From the NCBI GenBank assembly GCA_021780495.1, contig JAJXYO010000004.1, forward strand, positions 1-57,254: a stretch of 57,254 bases of DNA, read 5' to 3'. Source of the DNA: Deltaproteobacteria bacterium. Lineage in GTDB: Bacteria; Desulfobacterota; Desulfuromonadia; Geobacterales; Pseudopelobacteraceae. Below are positions 20,588 to 29,003 of the stretch, piece by piece. Positions within the stretch are counted from its first letter, which is position 1. Each line of letters opens with the position of its first letter. Made by a program: the position numbers and the translations under genes. Under the pieces are notes generated by a model, which was given only the letters and a program-made list of their open reading frames with translations, was not told the DNA's origin and ran no database searches.

Positions 20588-21277
20588 TTACCGCGTGAAA
20601 AACCGGATGGCCTTGTAGATCATATCGAAAAGATCCGGATCGGACTGTTGCAGGGGACCTCCGAAGGAGTCGAAAACAGAAGGTTCGCGACGATAGAGAG
20701 ACGGTTTCTGGTGGCGTTCCATGTCCTGTTTCAGCTCGTCCTTGCGGATCTGCTCCTGACGCTCCTGGTCAAGGAGCTTGCCCCCCAACTTCATCCATTC
20801 CATCAGATGCAGCAACTCCCCGCCATCCAGCCAGACCCCGTGCGCCTTGCAGCGATCGATGATGACGCCGCTCCGGGCGCCAAAGTTGACCCTGTTCATC
20901 AACTGGGAGCAGACCGGGCATTTGATGTAGGCGATCGGGTACTGGTCGGGCTGCCGGTGCAGATTGATGCCGTCCAATCCGCTTTTGTCGATCAGAAACA
21001 CGTTTTTGACGGTGGCGTCCAGGAGCGCTTCCAGCTCACCCGGGTCGAAGAACAGCCCCAGGCAGTGCTCGCAGCGGTCGATCAGAAAGCGGCCGTTCAG
21101 TTTCAGGTCGATGCTCTTCAGAGGCTTGTCGCAGCGCGGGCAGGTGCGGGGAGAGTCGTTTTCATGGGTGGTGTAGTAGTGGATCCCCTTGAGATCGATG
21201 TCATTGCGGTCGCCGCAGTAGGCGCACAACAGGGAACCATCGGGCAAGGGGGCGTTGCAGTTTGAACATCTGGCCAT
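20588..21277 (-). CDS. Zinc-ribbon protein with TFIIB-type zinc fingers
   Basis: A 229-residue soluble protein. An N-terminal zinc ribbon (CSNCNAPL...CAYCGDRN) is followed by two zf-TFIIB-like modules: CPRCDKPLKSIDL...IDRCEHCLGLFFDPGEL and CPVCSQLMNRVNF...IDRCKAHGVWLDGGEL. The C-terminal part is charged and helical. The start at ATG 21277 has AAGGAG upstream. No function is established for this zf-TFIIB family. An upstream in-frame start would add 14 residues without a ribosome site. Confidence 0.85.
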   Translation of the reverse strand: MARCSNCNAPLPDGSLLCAYCGDRNDIDLKGIHYYTTHENDSPRTCPRCDKPLKSIDLKLNGRFLIDRCEHCLGLFFDPGELEALLDATVKNVFLIDKSGLDGINLHRQPDQYPIAYIKCPVCSQLMNRVNFGARSGVIIDRCKAHGVWLDGGELLHLMEWMKLGGKLLDQERQEQIRKDELKQDMERHQKPSLYRREPSVFDSFGGPLQQSDPDLFDMIYKAIRFFTR

Positions 21278-21570
21278 GGGGAGGCTCCTTCCGGTTTCAT
21301 GGGATAGACCATAGAGCAACGCCGTGCGGCAATGCGCTGCTCTGCGCTGTGCTGAACAGGATTAGTCGTCGAGTGAATGAAACAGAGTATAGCGGAAAAA
21401 CCGGCCGGAGGTAAACACCGGACCACGCAAACCGGGTTACATGGCGCTTTTTTATGCCGATCGGCATAAAATTTTCGCTAGCCACACCCGCTGTCCGGGA
21501 ATAGTGTTGAAAAAAGTGCCGTCAACCGCGTAGTATGTGGCCGAACGATTCAACAAAAAGGGGGAGCGGA

Positions 21571-22362
21571 ATGTCTGCGTGGCTGTTGTACCTTGCCTTG
21601 GGCGTATTTGCCGGAGGGTTGGCCGGATTGCTCGGCGTGGGCGGCGGGCTGGTGATCGTGCCGATGCTGACCTTCATCTTTACAGCTCGACAGATGCCGG
21701 CGGAGCATGTCCTGCACCTGGCCCTCGGCACCTCTATGGCCAGCATCATGTTTACCTCCATCTCCAGCCTGCGAGCCCATCACCTGCGAGGGGCGGTAGA
21801 CTGGTCCGTGGTGCGCCGGATAACCCCGGGCATCCTGATCGGCACATTCTGCGGCACATGGGTGGCTGCCCAGCTTTCGACCGGTTTTCTCAAGGTCTTC
21901 TTTGTGCTCTTTACCTACTATGTCGCGGCTCAGATGCTGCTCAACATCCAGCCGCATCCCCATCGGCAACTGCCTGGTAGTGTGGCGCTATGTGGTGTGG
22001 GCGGGATGATCGGCGGCGTCTCCAGTCTGGTCGGCATCGGCGGCGGCAGCATGTCCGTGCCGTTTCTGATCTGGTGCAATGTCGCCATGTACAATGCCAT
22101 CGGCACCTCCGCAGCGATCGGCTTTCCCATTGCTCTGGCAGGTACTGCCGGCTATGCGATCAACGGACTGACCGCCATACTCCCTGCTCACACGGTTGGG
22201 TTTGTCTACCTGCCGGCCCTGCTGGGGATTTCAGCTGCAAGTATGCTCATTGCCCCGCTTGGGGCGAAGCTTGCGCATAGTCTGCCGATCGCCCGATTGA
22301 AGAAAATCTTTGCCCTGCTGTTGATCGTGATGGGTACCAAAATGCTGCTGAGCCTGTTTTAG
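21571..22362 (+). CDS. TSUP family permease (TauE/SafE-like)
   Basis: A 263-residue membrane protein with about eight transmembrane helices in two homologous halves. Each half carries the family glycine motif: GLAGLLGVGGGLVIVPML (about residues 13-30) and GGVSSLVGIGGGSMSVPFL (about 150-168). TSUP proteins export sulfite, sulfoacetate or other small anions. The ATG at 21571 is preceded by GGGGAGCGGA. It stands alone, so the substrate cannot be inferred from neighbours. Confidence 0.9.
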   Translation: MSAWLLYLALGVFAGGLAGLLGVGGGLVIVPMLTFIFTARQMPAEHVLHLALGTSMASIMFTSISSLRAHHLRGAVDWSVVRRITPGILIGTFCGTWVAAQLSTGFLKVFFVLFTYYVAAQMLLNIQPHPHRQLPGSVALCGVGGMIGGVSSLVGIGGGSMSVPFLIWCNVAMYNAIGTSAAIGFPIALAGTAGYAINGLTAILPAHTVGFVYLPALLGISAASMLIAPLGAKLAHSLPIARLKKIFALLLIVMGTKMLLSLF

Positions 22363-22488
22363 GACGTTCATTCCCGGTTTTTGTTGATGCGTTGGGTCCT
22401 TTTCAGCTATGATCCTTCCGCCCGCGGCGGAGCATTTAGCAGCCGGGTTTATCAACTCACCAAAGACTGTTTACAAGGACCAACCTCC

Positions 22489-22956
22489 ATGACCAACAAC
22501 GATCTCTTGCGCCGGCTGCGCTATGCCCTGAGCCTGAATGGCGCCAGTATAGCGGAACTATGCCAGCTAGGGGGGCATGAAATCGGGCCGGCCGATGTGT
22601 TGAAGCTTCTCAAAAAGGAAGAGGAACATGGCTTCGCAGCCTGTGACGATACGGTTATGAGCGCTTTTCTGGATGGCTTGATAACCAGCAGGCGCGGACC
22701 TCGCGATGCGCAGGCCGGGGTAACCCAACCGGTGGAGTGTCTGTTGAATAACAACCTGATCCTGCGGAAACTCCGGATTGCGCTGGAGCTGAATGACGCT
22801 GATATGCTGGCGGTCTTCCGGCGGGCCGGGGTTGCTATTTCGAAGGCGGAGTTGTCAGCCTTGTTTCGAGGGGTCGAACAGAGGAATTACAAGGAATGCG
22901 GCGACCAGCTGCTGCGGAACTTTGTGCGCGGCCTGACACTTGCCGTCACCAAATAA
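22489..22956 (+). CDS. DUF1456 family protein (YehS-like)
   Basis: A 155-residue protein made of two copies of the DUF1456 module, each beginning with a near-identical phrase: NNDLLRRLRYALSLNG (residues 3-18) and NNLILRKLRIALELND (about 84-99). It is soluble and helical. E. coli YehS has this architecture; its role is unknown. ATG 22489 has AAGGA about 10 nt upstream. Confidence 0.9.
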   Translation: MTNNDLLRRLRYALSLNGASIAELCQLGGHEIGPADVLKLLKKEEEHGFAACDDTVMSAFLDGLITSRRGPRDAQAGVTQPVECLLNNNLILRKLRIALELNDADMLAVFRRAGVAISKAELSALFRGVEQRNYKECGDQLLRNFVRGLTLAVTK

Positions 22957-23060
22957 CGCTGCCATCAAGAATGGTGGCCGGTGCGAACACCAGATCAGTA
23001 CTATATACATGATAGCGGCGGGTGGCTTGTACGGCCGCTTTCGGCGCCCAGGGAGAACAG

Positions 23061-23525
23061 ATGAAAAAGATTGTAAAAGATTGTGTGGTAACCGTTAGCT
23101 ACGAGGTGACCGACACGGATGGTGTCGTGCTCGACGCAGGTGAAGAACCCTTGATGTACCTCCACGGTGGTTATGATGATGTGTTTGTGGCCATTGAACA
23201 GGCGTTGCAGGGCAAATCCGTCGGCGATACGGTTACGCTGAAGTTGCAGCCGGCCCAGGCCTATGGCGAGTATGACGCCGACCTGGTGCTGATCGAGTCA
23301 GTCGATGTCCTGCCTCAGCCGCTCAAGGTCGGGATGCAGATTGAGGGAGAGCCCGAAGGATCCTCCGGTGAAGCGCACTTCTTCCGGGTAACCGACATCG
23401 CTGACGGCAAGGCCGTGCTGGATGGCAACCACCCCCTGGCAGGCATGGCGCTGGTATTTACCGGCACTGTCACGGCCGTGCGCCCGGCCAATACGGCAGA
23501 AATCGAAGCCGGTCAGGTGCTCTGA
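23061..23525 (+). CDS. FKBP-type peptidyl-prolyl isomerase (SlyD-like)
   Basis: A 154-residue SlyD-like protein starting MKKIVKDCVVTVSYEVTDTD. The FKBP domain is split by an inserted-in-flap chaperone domain (LKVGMQIEGEPEGSSGEAHF, then VTDIADGKAVLDGNHPLAGM). LDAGEEPLMYLHGG replaces the usual FD/IPG segment. It lacks the His-rich metal-binding tail of E. coli SlyD. It likely acts as a prolyl isomerase and chaperone in the cytosol. The start was chosen at ATG 23061 because GGGAGA precedes it. It is a paralogue of the FKBP gene at 28346. Confidence 0.9.
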   Translation: MKKIVKDCVVTVSYEVTDTDGVVLDAGEEPLMYLHGGYDDVFVAIEQALQGKSVGDTVTLKLQPAQAYGEYDADLVLIESVDVLPQPLKVGMQIEGEPEGSSGEAHFFRVTDIADGKAVLDGNHPLAGMALVFTGTVTAVRPANTAEIEAGQVL

Positions 23526-23571
23526 CAGGGTATGCCCCTGTTTGATATGGCTGGAAGTTGCAAGCATGAAT

Positions 23572-23602
23572 AAGGCGACCCAAGGGCCGCCTTGTTTTTT
23601 TT
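23572..23602 (+). terminator. Rho-independent terminator of the FKBP gene
   Basis: AAGGCG (23572-23577) pairs with CGCCTT (23588-23593) with further CCC/GGG pairing inside, followed by GTTTTTTTT. Confidence 0.8.
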
Positions 23603-23617
23603 ATCCGGCCGTTGCTG

Positions 23618-24100
23618 CTATTTCCCGCAGCATTTTTTGTATTTGAGCCCACTGCCGCAGGTGCAGGGGTCGTTACGGCCGATTTTAGTGACGGTAATCG
23701 GTTTCGCTTTCACCATGTTGCCCTCGGCAAAATACCAGCGACCATCTTCCTTCTTGAATTCGGCATGCTCGTGATGCTCACGCGCAATGCCTTTTTCGTT
23801 GAAGCGGGCGATAAACTCGACTTCGCCGCGCTCTTCCTCTTGTCCGCCCTGCTGTGTATCGATAATCTCAAGCCCCAGCCACTCGGAGCTCTCGGCCCAT
23901 TCTTTTGTGCCGGCATGGTCGTATCCCTGGCGCTGGTCGGGGTGGGTCGTTTCAAAAATAAAGTCCATCTGCGCGCCGACATAGGCAGAATAGCGGGCCC
24001 GCATAAGTTGTTCCGCTGTTTCAGCCGGCTGGACCCCGCCAATGATCGGTTCGCAGCAGTCGGCATAGGTCCGGCCGCTTCCGCAAGGACAAGTGTTCAT
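23618..24100 (-). CDS. SEC-C motif protein (YchJ / UPF0225 family)
   Basis: A 160-residue protein with a SEC-C zinc-binding motif at each end: [13 protein letters not shown] (residues 4-16) and [14 protein letters not shown] (about 145-158). Between them is the YchJ middle domain ([10 protein letters not shown], then FEEDGRWYF-like [13 protein letters not shown]). SEC-C modules bind zinc and can contact SecB or ribosomes; YchJ has no settled function. ATG 24100 begins MNTCPCGSG. It is convergent with the slyD-like gene across a terminator. Confidence 0.9.
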   Translation of the reverse strand: MNTCPCGSGRTYADCCEPIIGGVQPAETAEQLMRARYSAYVGAQMDFIFETTHPDQRQGYDHAGTKEWAESSEWLGLEIIDTQQGGQEEERGEVEFIARFNEKGIAREHHEHAEFKKEDGRWYFAEGNMVKAKPITVTKIGRNDPCTCGSGLKYKKCCGK

Positions 24101-24475
24101 CGTTGTTGCTCCTTCAAGGTAAGATAGTTCTGTCACACGCCCCAATCCTGCACCGGCAAGCTGCGGGAGATGACTGGGCACAGCAATCCGGATTTCGGTC
24201 CGATGTGAGAGTTGTATCTGGATAACATAAATGTAAGCGCATGTCGAAAAAACATTGACAGGGGGCGGGCGAATCGTCACGGATCTTCAGTGGCAGCTCG
24301 ACGGTATGGATAACCATCGCAGCCAATGACGGATGGTATCGCGCCAATTATTGCGAGCTGGCGGGCGAGTATGGATATGCAAAAAGCAAAACGGTGCAGG
24401 GGCGCCTGCGACCGCCTCATATTGGTGTTAAGCCAAAAAAATGGAACGCTCGCGATGATAACCGGCCGCCCGGTC
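24101..24475. other. Intergenic region, no gene recognised
   Basis: About 375 nt between two minus-strand genes. I see no reading frame with a convincing ribosome site and family match, and no clear terminator or RNA motif. It should contain the promoter of the YchJ-like gene and the end of the DUF4197 transcript. Confidence 0.5.
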
Positions 24476-25213
24476 TTACCTGCCGAAAACCTTCTGCAAC
24501 AATTCGGTTCCACGCGCCGCCGGGTCGGTTCTGATCTTTTTCTCTTCCTCGCCGAGCGTGCTGAAGAGTCCATCGACCGCCTTGGTGGTGACATAGTCAT
24601 CCAGGTCAAATGTGCCGACAGCGCCTGCAAACGGGATGGTATCGATTTTTGCCATCATCTGGGAGTAGTAGCGCGATACACCCGCTGCCTTCATGTGTGC
24701 CGCAACCACCGGTTTGAAGGCGGCGTAGATCTTGTCACCGGTCTTTTGCCGGAAGTATTTTGTTGCGGAGGTCGCATCACCCTGAAGGATCGCCCGCGCA
24801 TCGTCAAAGCTCATGGCCTTGAGCGCGTCAACGAAATATTCTGTGGCCTGGGGGGCGGCACTCTCGGCAGCGCGGTTCATGCTGAGTACGAAATCGTCCA
24901 CCTGCTGTTGAAAACCGAACCTGCCGAGCAGGTCGGCGCTGCGGCGGATCTTCTCCGGCAACAGGATCTTGATCGCCTGGTTGCCGAAATAGCCGTTGTG
25001 CTGAGATACGGCACTGACCGCCCGGGTGGTCCCGGTGGCAAGCGCCTCCTTGAGGCCCCTGGCAATCGTCGAATCATCAAGGTTGTGTGCCGGGCTGCCG
25101 CCGGCTTCGTCCAACACGGAGGACAGATCGTCCAGTAGGCCGGCATGCACAGGCATGGACAGGGCGGTCAGCAGCAGGGTTGTCACGACAATCACACGGT
25201 GTATGGATCTCAT
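24476..25213 (-). CDS. DUF4197 family exported protein
   Basis: A 245-residue protein with a signal peptide (VIVVTTLLLTALSMPVHA, cleavage near residue 24) and the DUF4197 body. It starts GLLDDLSSVLDEAG and continues with TIARGLKEALATGTTRAV and IKILLPEKIRRSADLLGRFG, ending YVTTKAVDGLFSTLGEEEKK and AARGTELLQKVFG. It is periplasmic and helical with unknown function. The start at ATG 25213 (MRSIHRV) was chosen because it begins the signal peptide and GAGGCGCC lies just upstream. Confidence 0.88.
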   Translation of the reverse strand: MRSIHRVIVVTTLLLTALSMPVHAGLLDDLSSVLDEAGGSPAHNLDDSTIARGLKEALATGTTRAVSAVSQHNGYFGNQAIKILLPEKIRRSADLLGRFGFQQQVDDFVLSMNRAAESAAPQATEYFVDALKAMSFDDARAILQGDATSATKYFRQKTGDKIYAAFKPVVAAHMKAAGVSRYYSQMMAKIDTIPFAGAVGTFDLDDYVTTKAVDGLFSTLGEEEKKIRTDPAARGTELLQKVFGR

Positions 25214-25347
25214 GGCGCCTCCTCGATTAATATATACCAAGCATACCACAGATATCTCCCGGCACCAGGCGGATATATTTGAAGAAGAGGGTCTGTTGAC
25301 TCAATTTTCTTCTCCAGGCAGGCGGCATTTGATGGTAAGGTGACATC

Positions 25348-26334
25348 ATGACACCTACCCATCATCCCTTCCAGGCACTTACCCCCGACTTCATCATGGA
25401 TGCTGTCGAGAATCAGGGTTTTCGCTGCGACTGTCGAACCTTTGCGCTGAACAGTTACGAAAACCGCGTTTATCAGGTTGGCATTGACGAAGGACAGCCG
25501 TTGATCGCCAAGTTTTACCGTCCCGGCCGCTGGAGCGCCGAACAGATCATGGAAGAGCACCGCTTCTGCTTTGAACTGGCCGAACATGAACTGCCGGTGG
25601 TCGCTCCCTGGAAGAATGCGGCTGGTGAGAGCCTCTTTTTGTACCAGGGCTTCCTCTTTGCGCTTTATCCGCGCCAGGGGGGGCATGCCCCTGAATTCGA
25701 CAACCTGGACAATCTGCTGATCCTCGGGCGGATGCTCGGCCGTATTCACCGGATCGGCACGATACAGCCGTTCAGCCACCGTCCGGCCCTGGACAGCAGG
25801 AGTTTTGGCCATGTCAGCGTGGCCCTGATCAGGGAACGCTTTATCCCGGATGATTACCGGCCCAGCTACGAGGCCGTCACCAGCCAGCTGCTGCAGGTCA
25901 TCGACGGGACCATGGATGAGGTTGCTTCCGTCAGCTGCATCCGCACCCACGGCGACTGTCACGCCGGCAACATCCTGTGGCGGGACAACGCCCCGCACTT
26001 CGTGGATTTTGACGACGCCCGCATGGCACCGGCGGTGCAGGATCTGTGGATGATGCTCTCCGGTGATCGTCAGCGCCAGACCGCCCAGTTGGAGGCGTTG
26101 ATGGAAGGGTACCGCGAATTCTGCGATTTCGATCCCCGCGAACTGCGCCTGATTGAGTCCTTGCGGGCACTTCGCATGCTGCATTACAGCGCCTGGATTG
26201 CCAGCCGCTGGGATGATCCGGCCTTTCCGGCGGCGTTTCCCTGGTTTAATACGGTGAACTACTGGGGTGAGCAGATTCTGGCGCTGCGGGAGCAGCTGGC
26301 GGTATTGGAAGAGCCGCCGCTGGAGCTGGAATGA
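25348..26334 (+). CDS. srkA: Stress response kinase A (YihE/SrkA-type)
   Basis: A 328-residue kinase of the APH/choline-kinase-like fold. It has HPFQALTPDFIMDAVENQGF at the start, then LNSYENRVYQVGIDEG and IAKFYRPGRWSAEQI. The catalytic loop is THGDCHAGNILW (about residues 205-216) and the metal motif is VDFDDARMAPAVQDLW (about 222-238). E. coli SrkA phosphorylates Ser/Thr and counters stress-induced death under Cpx control. AAGGTGA precedes the ATG closely. It is divergent from the DUF4197 gene. Confidence 0.9.
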   Translation: MTPTHHPFQALTPDFIMDAVENQGFRCDCRTFALNSYENRVYQVGIDEGQPLIAKFYRPGRWSAEQIMEEHRFCFELAEHELPVVAPWKNAAGESLFLYQGFLFALYPRQGGHAPEFDNLDNLLILGRMLGRIHRIGTIQPFSHRPALDSRSFGHVSVALIRERFIPDDYRPSYEAVTSQLLQVIDGTMDEVASVSCIRTHGDCHAGNILWRDNAPHFVDFDDARMAPAVQDLWMMLSGDRQRQTAQLEALMEGYREFCDFDPRELRLIESLRALRMLHYSAWIASRWDDPAFPAAFPWFNTVNYWGEQILALREQLAVLEEPPLELE

Positions 26335-26420
26335 CACGGCATTGCCATGTTTTCGGTTTTATGATACAAACGGCAGGTAGGCAACCAACGTCACGCACGA
26401 CGTAAAGATGAGGATTTGAT

Positions 26421-27299
26421 ATGCCGATGAAACTGCTGGACGGCAAGAAGTGTGCTGAGCATCTGGTCGTTGATATTTCCCGGAAGGTAGCCGGGTACGT
26501 GGCGTCCGGTCTGCGCAAGCCGCATATGACCATTATCCTGGTGGGCAACCATGCCCCCAGCGAGTCCTATGTGAAATCGAAGATTATCTCCTGTGAGAAG
26601 GCCGGTTTCGAGGGCAATCTGATCCGCTTGCCGGAAGATATCAGCGAAGCCGACCTGCTGGCCCGCATCCACGAGATCAACAACGATCACACCACCGACG
26701 GTCTGATCGTTCAGTTGCCGGTGCCGAAGCACATAGACCAGCAGAACATCATCAATGCCATTGACCCTGACAAGGATATCGATGGTTTTCACCCCACCAA
26801 TTTCGGTCGTATGACCCTGGGGCAGAAGGCCTTTCGTCCGGCAACGGCCTACGGCATCTGCAAGCTGCTGCAGTTCTACGAAATTCCGATCAAGGGCAAG
26901 CACTGCGTGGTGATCGGACGCTCCAATATTGTCGGCAAGCCGATCTCGATCATGCTCTCCAATGATTTCGATATCGGCAATGCCACGGTCACCCTGGCGC
27001 ACATCGAAACGCCCCGTGAACTGCTGCTGGACGAGACCCGCCGGGCCGATATCGTGATCGTGGCGGTGGGCATCCCCGGCTTTGTTACCGAAGACATGGT
27101 CAAGCAGGGAGTGGTCCTGATCGATGTAGGGATCAACCGTCTGGAAAACGGCAAACTTGTCGGAGATGTCGATTTTGAGAATGTTGCCGAAAAATGTTCC
27201 TGGATTACGCCGGTGCCGGGCGGTGTCGGCCGGATGACGGTGGCGGCGTTGATGATCAACACCTTGATGGCCTATCAGAACAACTTCAATCTGGCCTGA
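26421..27299 (+). CDS. folD: Methylenetetrahydrofolate dehydrogenase/cyclohydrolase
   Basis: A 292-residue bifunctional enzyme interconverting 5,10-methylene-, methenyl- and 10-formyl-THF. Visible motifs include [16 protein letters not shown] (with the Tyr and Lys of the active site, about residues 35-50), [14 protein letters not shown] (about 95-108), [14 protein letters not shown] (about 114-127), the Rossmann segment [17 protein letters not shown] (about 162-178) and [15 protein letters not shown] near the end. GAGG lies upstream of the ATG. The gene is followed 38 nt later by a cytochrome gene. Confidence 0.95.
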   Translation: MPMKLLDGKKCAEHLVVDISRKVAGYVASGLRKPHMTIILVGNHAPSESYVKSKIISCEKAGFEGNLIRLPEDISEADLLARIHEINNDHTTDGLIVQLPVPKHIDQQNIINAIDPDKDIDGFHPTNFGRMTLGQKAFRPATAYGICKLLQFYEIPIKGKHCVVIGRSNIVGKPISIMLSNDFDIGNATVTLAHIETPRELLLDETRRADIVIVAVGIPGFVTEDMVKQGVVLIDVGINRLENGKLVGDVDFENVAEKCSWITPVPGGVGRMTVAALMINTLMAYQNNFNLA

Positions 27300-27337
27300 C
27301 AGTTCAGTGATAATTTCCGGTTGCAGGGGAGGGGGCC

Positions 27338-27730
27338 GTGCTCAGAACATTGGCATCACGAAGCGTCACCGTGCTATCCACAGCGCTCCTTCTGATTGGA
27401 TGTACGAATACTACGCCGCAAAAGAGTGAAAACGGCCAAGCTGGAAAGGTTGCTCCGGTTGCGAAAGAACGACCGGGAGTGCCGCGGTCGGGGGAGGCGC
27501 TCTTCAAACAGTACTGCTCCCCGTGTCACCCCGATGGCGGGAATGTCAGCGATGCGAGTCGTCCCCTGTATGGATCGGTGCTGAGGAGCAACCACATCAC
27601 CACCCCGGAGGATATTGTGAGGATCATGCGCAATCCCCTGTCGCGCATGATCAGGTTTGATGTGTCAACACTCTCCGATCAGGATGCCCGGGCGATTGCG
27701 GAATACATCCTGGCTACGTTCAACCACTAA
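27338..27730 (+). CDS. Monoheme c-type cytochrome lipoprotein
   Basis: A 130-residue secreted protein. A lipoprotein-type signal ends in LLLIGC (Cys about residue 22). One heme-binding site CSPCH lies at about residues 59-63, and a methionine in RNPLSRMIRF (about 101-110) is the likely axial ligand. The fold resembles class I cytochrome c (GEALFKQYCSPCH...DARAIAEYIL). It starts at GTG after AGGGGAGGGGG. It would carry electrons in the periplasm or at a membrane surface, as expected in a respiratory metal reducer. A terminator follows. Confidence 0.88.
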   Translation: MLRTLASRSVTVLSTALLLIGCTNTTPQKSENGQAGKVAPVAKERPGVPRSGEALFKQYCSPCHPDGGNVSDASRPLYGSVLRSNHITTPEDIVRIMRNPLSRMIRFDVSTLSDQDARAIAEYILATFNH

Positions 27731-27751
27731 TCATATGCCTGAAAAATTGAA

Positions 27752-27786
27752 AGGCCCGCCATGTTGTTCGGCGGGCCTCATTTTAT
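27752..27786 (+). terminator. Rho-independent terminator of the cytochrome gene
   Basis: AGGCCCGCC (27752-27760) pairs with GGCGGGCCT (27770-27778), followed by CATTTTAT. Confidence 0.8.
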
Positions 27787-28040
27787 CTCAATGTACCCTT
27801 TTCAAGGGCAGTCCCGGTTATAGTGTGCTACCGGAAAAATGTTGCCTGGTTCTATGTTGGGGACTTACTCTTTCTGTAATGTTGCCCTCCTTATAGAGAC
27901 AGTCTGTTGCTCTTACACGGTAGTACTACCTGAGTTGACTATACCTGCGGCAATCGCATAAAAACAGTCTGTTTATTTATTTTTTATCCGTATATACTGA
28001 ATTGTTGCAGAGAGGTCAGGGCCGATGCCGTGGCCTTTTT
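27787..28040. other. Intergenic region with a repeated decamer
   Basis: No gene recognised. The near-palindromic decamer ACAGTCTGTT occurs twice (27899-27908 and 27964-27973), 65 bp apart, in an otherwise AT-rich stretch. The significance is unknown. Confidence 0.4.
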
Positions 28041-28292
28041 TTATGAACGCAGGGGATCGAAGAGGAACTCCAGGCCATTGACCTTGATTTCATGGACCGT
28101 CTGCAACATCCTTCCCAGCTTTCCCGGGGGGAAGCCCTTCCCGGCGAACCAGATCACGTACGGTTCCGGCAGGTTGATCAGCAGTAGCCCGGCGTACTTG
28201 CCGAAAGGCATACGCATTCTGGCCAGTTCAAGAAGGTCGTCTGGATCGAATGACGCAGGGCATGTGATTGTTTCGTAATGTTCAGGTGGCAT
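28041..28292 (-). CDS. DUF3820 family protein
   Basis: An 83-residue soluble protein. The core MPFGKYAGLLLINLPEPYVI (about residues 28-47), with WFAGKGFPPGKLG following, is the DUF3820 signature. The family has been described as putative quorum-regulated factor or nuclease-associated, without a firm role. Its start lies 11 nt past a large hairpin (28304-28331), and no clear ribosome site is visible between them. Confidence 0.8.
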   Translation of the reverse strand: MPPEHYETITCPASFDPDDLLELARMRMPFGKYAGLLLINLPEPYVIWFAGKGFPPGKLGRMLQTVHEIKVNGLEFLFDPLRS

Positions 28293-28303
28293 GGTTTCAC
28301 AGG

Positions 28304-28331
28304 ATCCAGGCGGCCGTATGGCCGCCTGGAT
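28304..28331. repeat. 12-bp stem hairpin of the GGCGGCC family
   Basis: ATCCAGGCGGCC (28304-28315) pairs perfectly with GGCCGCCTGGAT (28320-28331) around GTAT. Neither strand has a T run after it, so a standard terminator is doubtful. It sits between the FKBP stop and the DUF3820 start and shares its core with hairpins at 7370 and 17562. Confidence 0.7.
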
Positions 28332-28345
28332 AATCGGATCAGGAA

Positions 28346-28861
28346 TCAGGGAAGGATTTCCAACAGGGTGACTTCAAAGGTCAGGTCTTCTCCGGCCAAC
28401 GGGTGGTTGGAGTCGAAGGTTATATTCTCTTCCGTAACCTCTACGACCTGTACACCTAAGTCTTCATCGTCTTCATTCGTCAGCACAAGCTCGTCGCCTA
28501 CTTCAGGCTTGAGATCTTCGGGCATGTCGCTGCGCGGGACGGTAAAGACCTTGTCTTTGTCATATTCGCCGAAGGCGTCGGCCGCGGGGATGATCACGGA
28601 TTTTTTCTCGCCTGGCGCCATGCCGATCAAGGCTTCATCGATCTGGCTGAACAGCTCGCCTTCGCCGATGGTCAGTTCCATCGGGCCGCTTTCGTGGCCT
28701 CCGCAGCCGCATTCGTCATCTCCGCAGTCATCGCCACAATCGTCCGAATCGCATTCGTCCGGGTTGCACTCGTCTTCGAGGGTGGAGTCGAACACCGTTC
28801 CGTCTTCGAGTCTGCCGGTGTAATCAATTGTTACTTTGTCGCCATTTTTTGCCTGAGCCAT
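28346..28861 (-). CDS. SlyD-like FKBP prolyl isomerase with Cys/Asp-rich insertion
   Basis: A 171-residue protein starting MAQAKNGDKVTIDYTGRLED. The usual FKBP sequence GTVFDST is followed at residues about 28-58 by an insertion of repeated Asp/Glu and Cys pairs (DECNPDECDSDDCGDDCG is part of it, with CGCGGH ending it). The normal SlyD fold then resumes (MELTIGEGELFSQIDEALIG, VTEENITFDSNHPLAGEDL). The insertion carries about seven Cys and one His and looks like a metal-binding module; E. coli SlyD instead has a His/Cys tail. AGGAAGG supports ATG 28861. It is paralogous to the gene at 23061. Confidence 0.9.
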   Translation of the reverse strand: MAQAKNGDKVTIDYTGRLEDGTVFDSTLEDECNPDECDSDDCGDDCGDDECGCGGHESGPMELTIGEGELFSQIDEALIGMAPGEKKSVIIPAADAFGEYDKDKVFTVPRSDMPEDLKPEVGDELVLTNEDDEDLGVQVVEVTEENITFDSNHPLAGEDLTFEVTLLEILP

Positions 28862-29003
28862 GGTAATACCTTCCTCTGTGTTGTGTGACTTGTATAAAGT
28901 TATGGTAGAATACGAAAGTGTAGGGTCAATCGTCCACAAAAAAAATGCAATTCTGATATTTACTGCCGGCAGCCCTTACCATGGGCTGCGCAAGGAGCCT
29001 GCC

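Noticed and set aside
27899..27973. Paired ACAGTCTGTT decamers as a defined operator
   Set aside because: Only two copies, 65 bp apart, and no plausible promoter or target gene; kept only as a note on the intergenic region.
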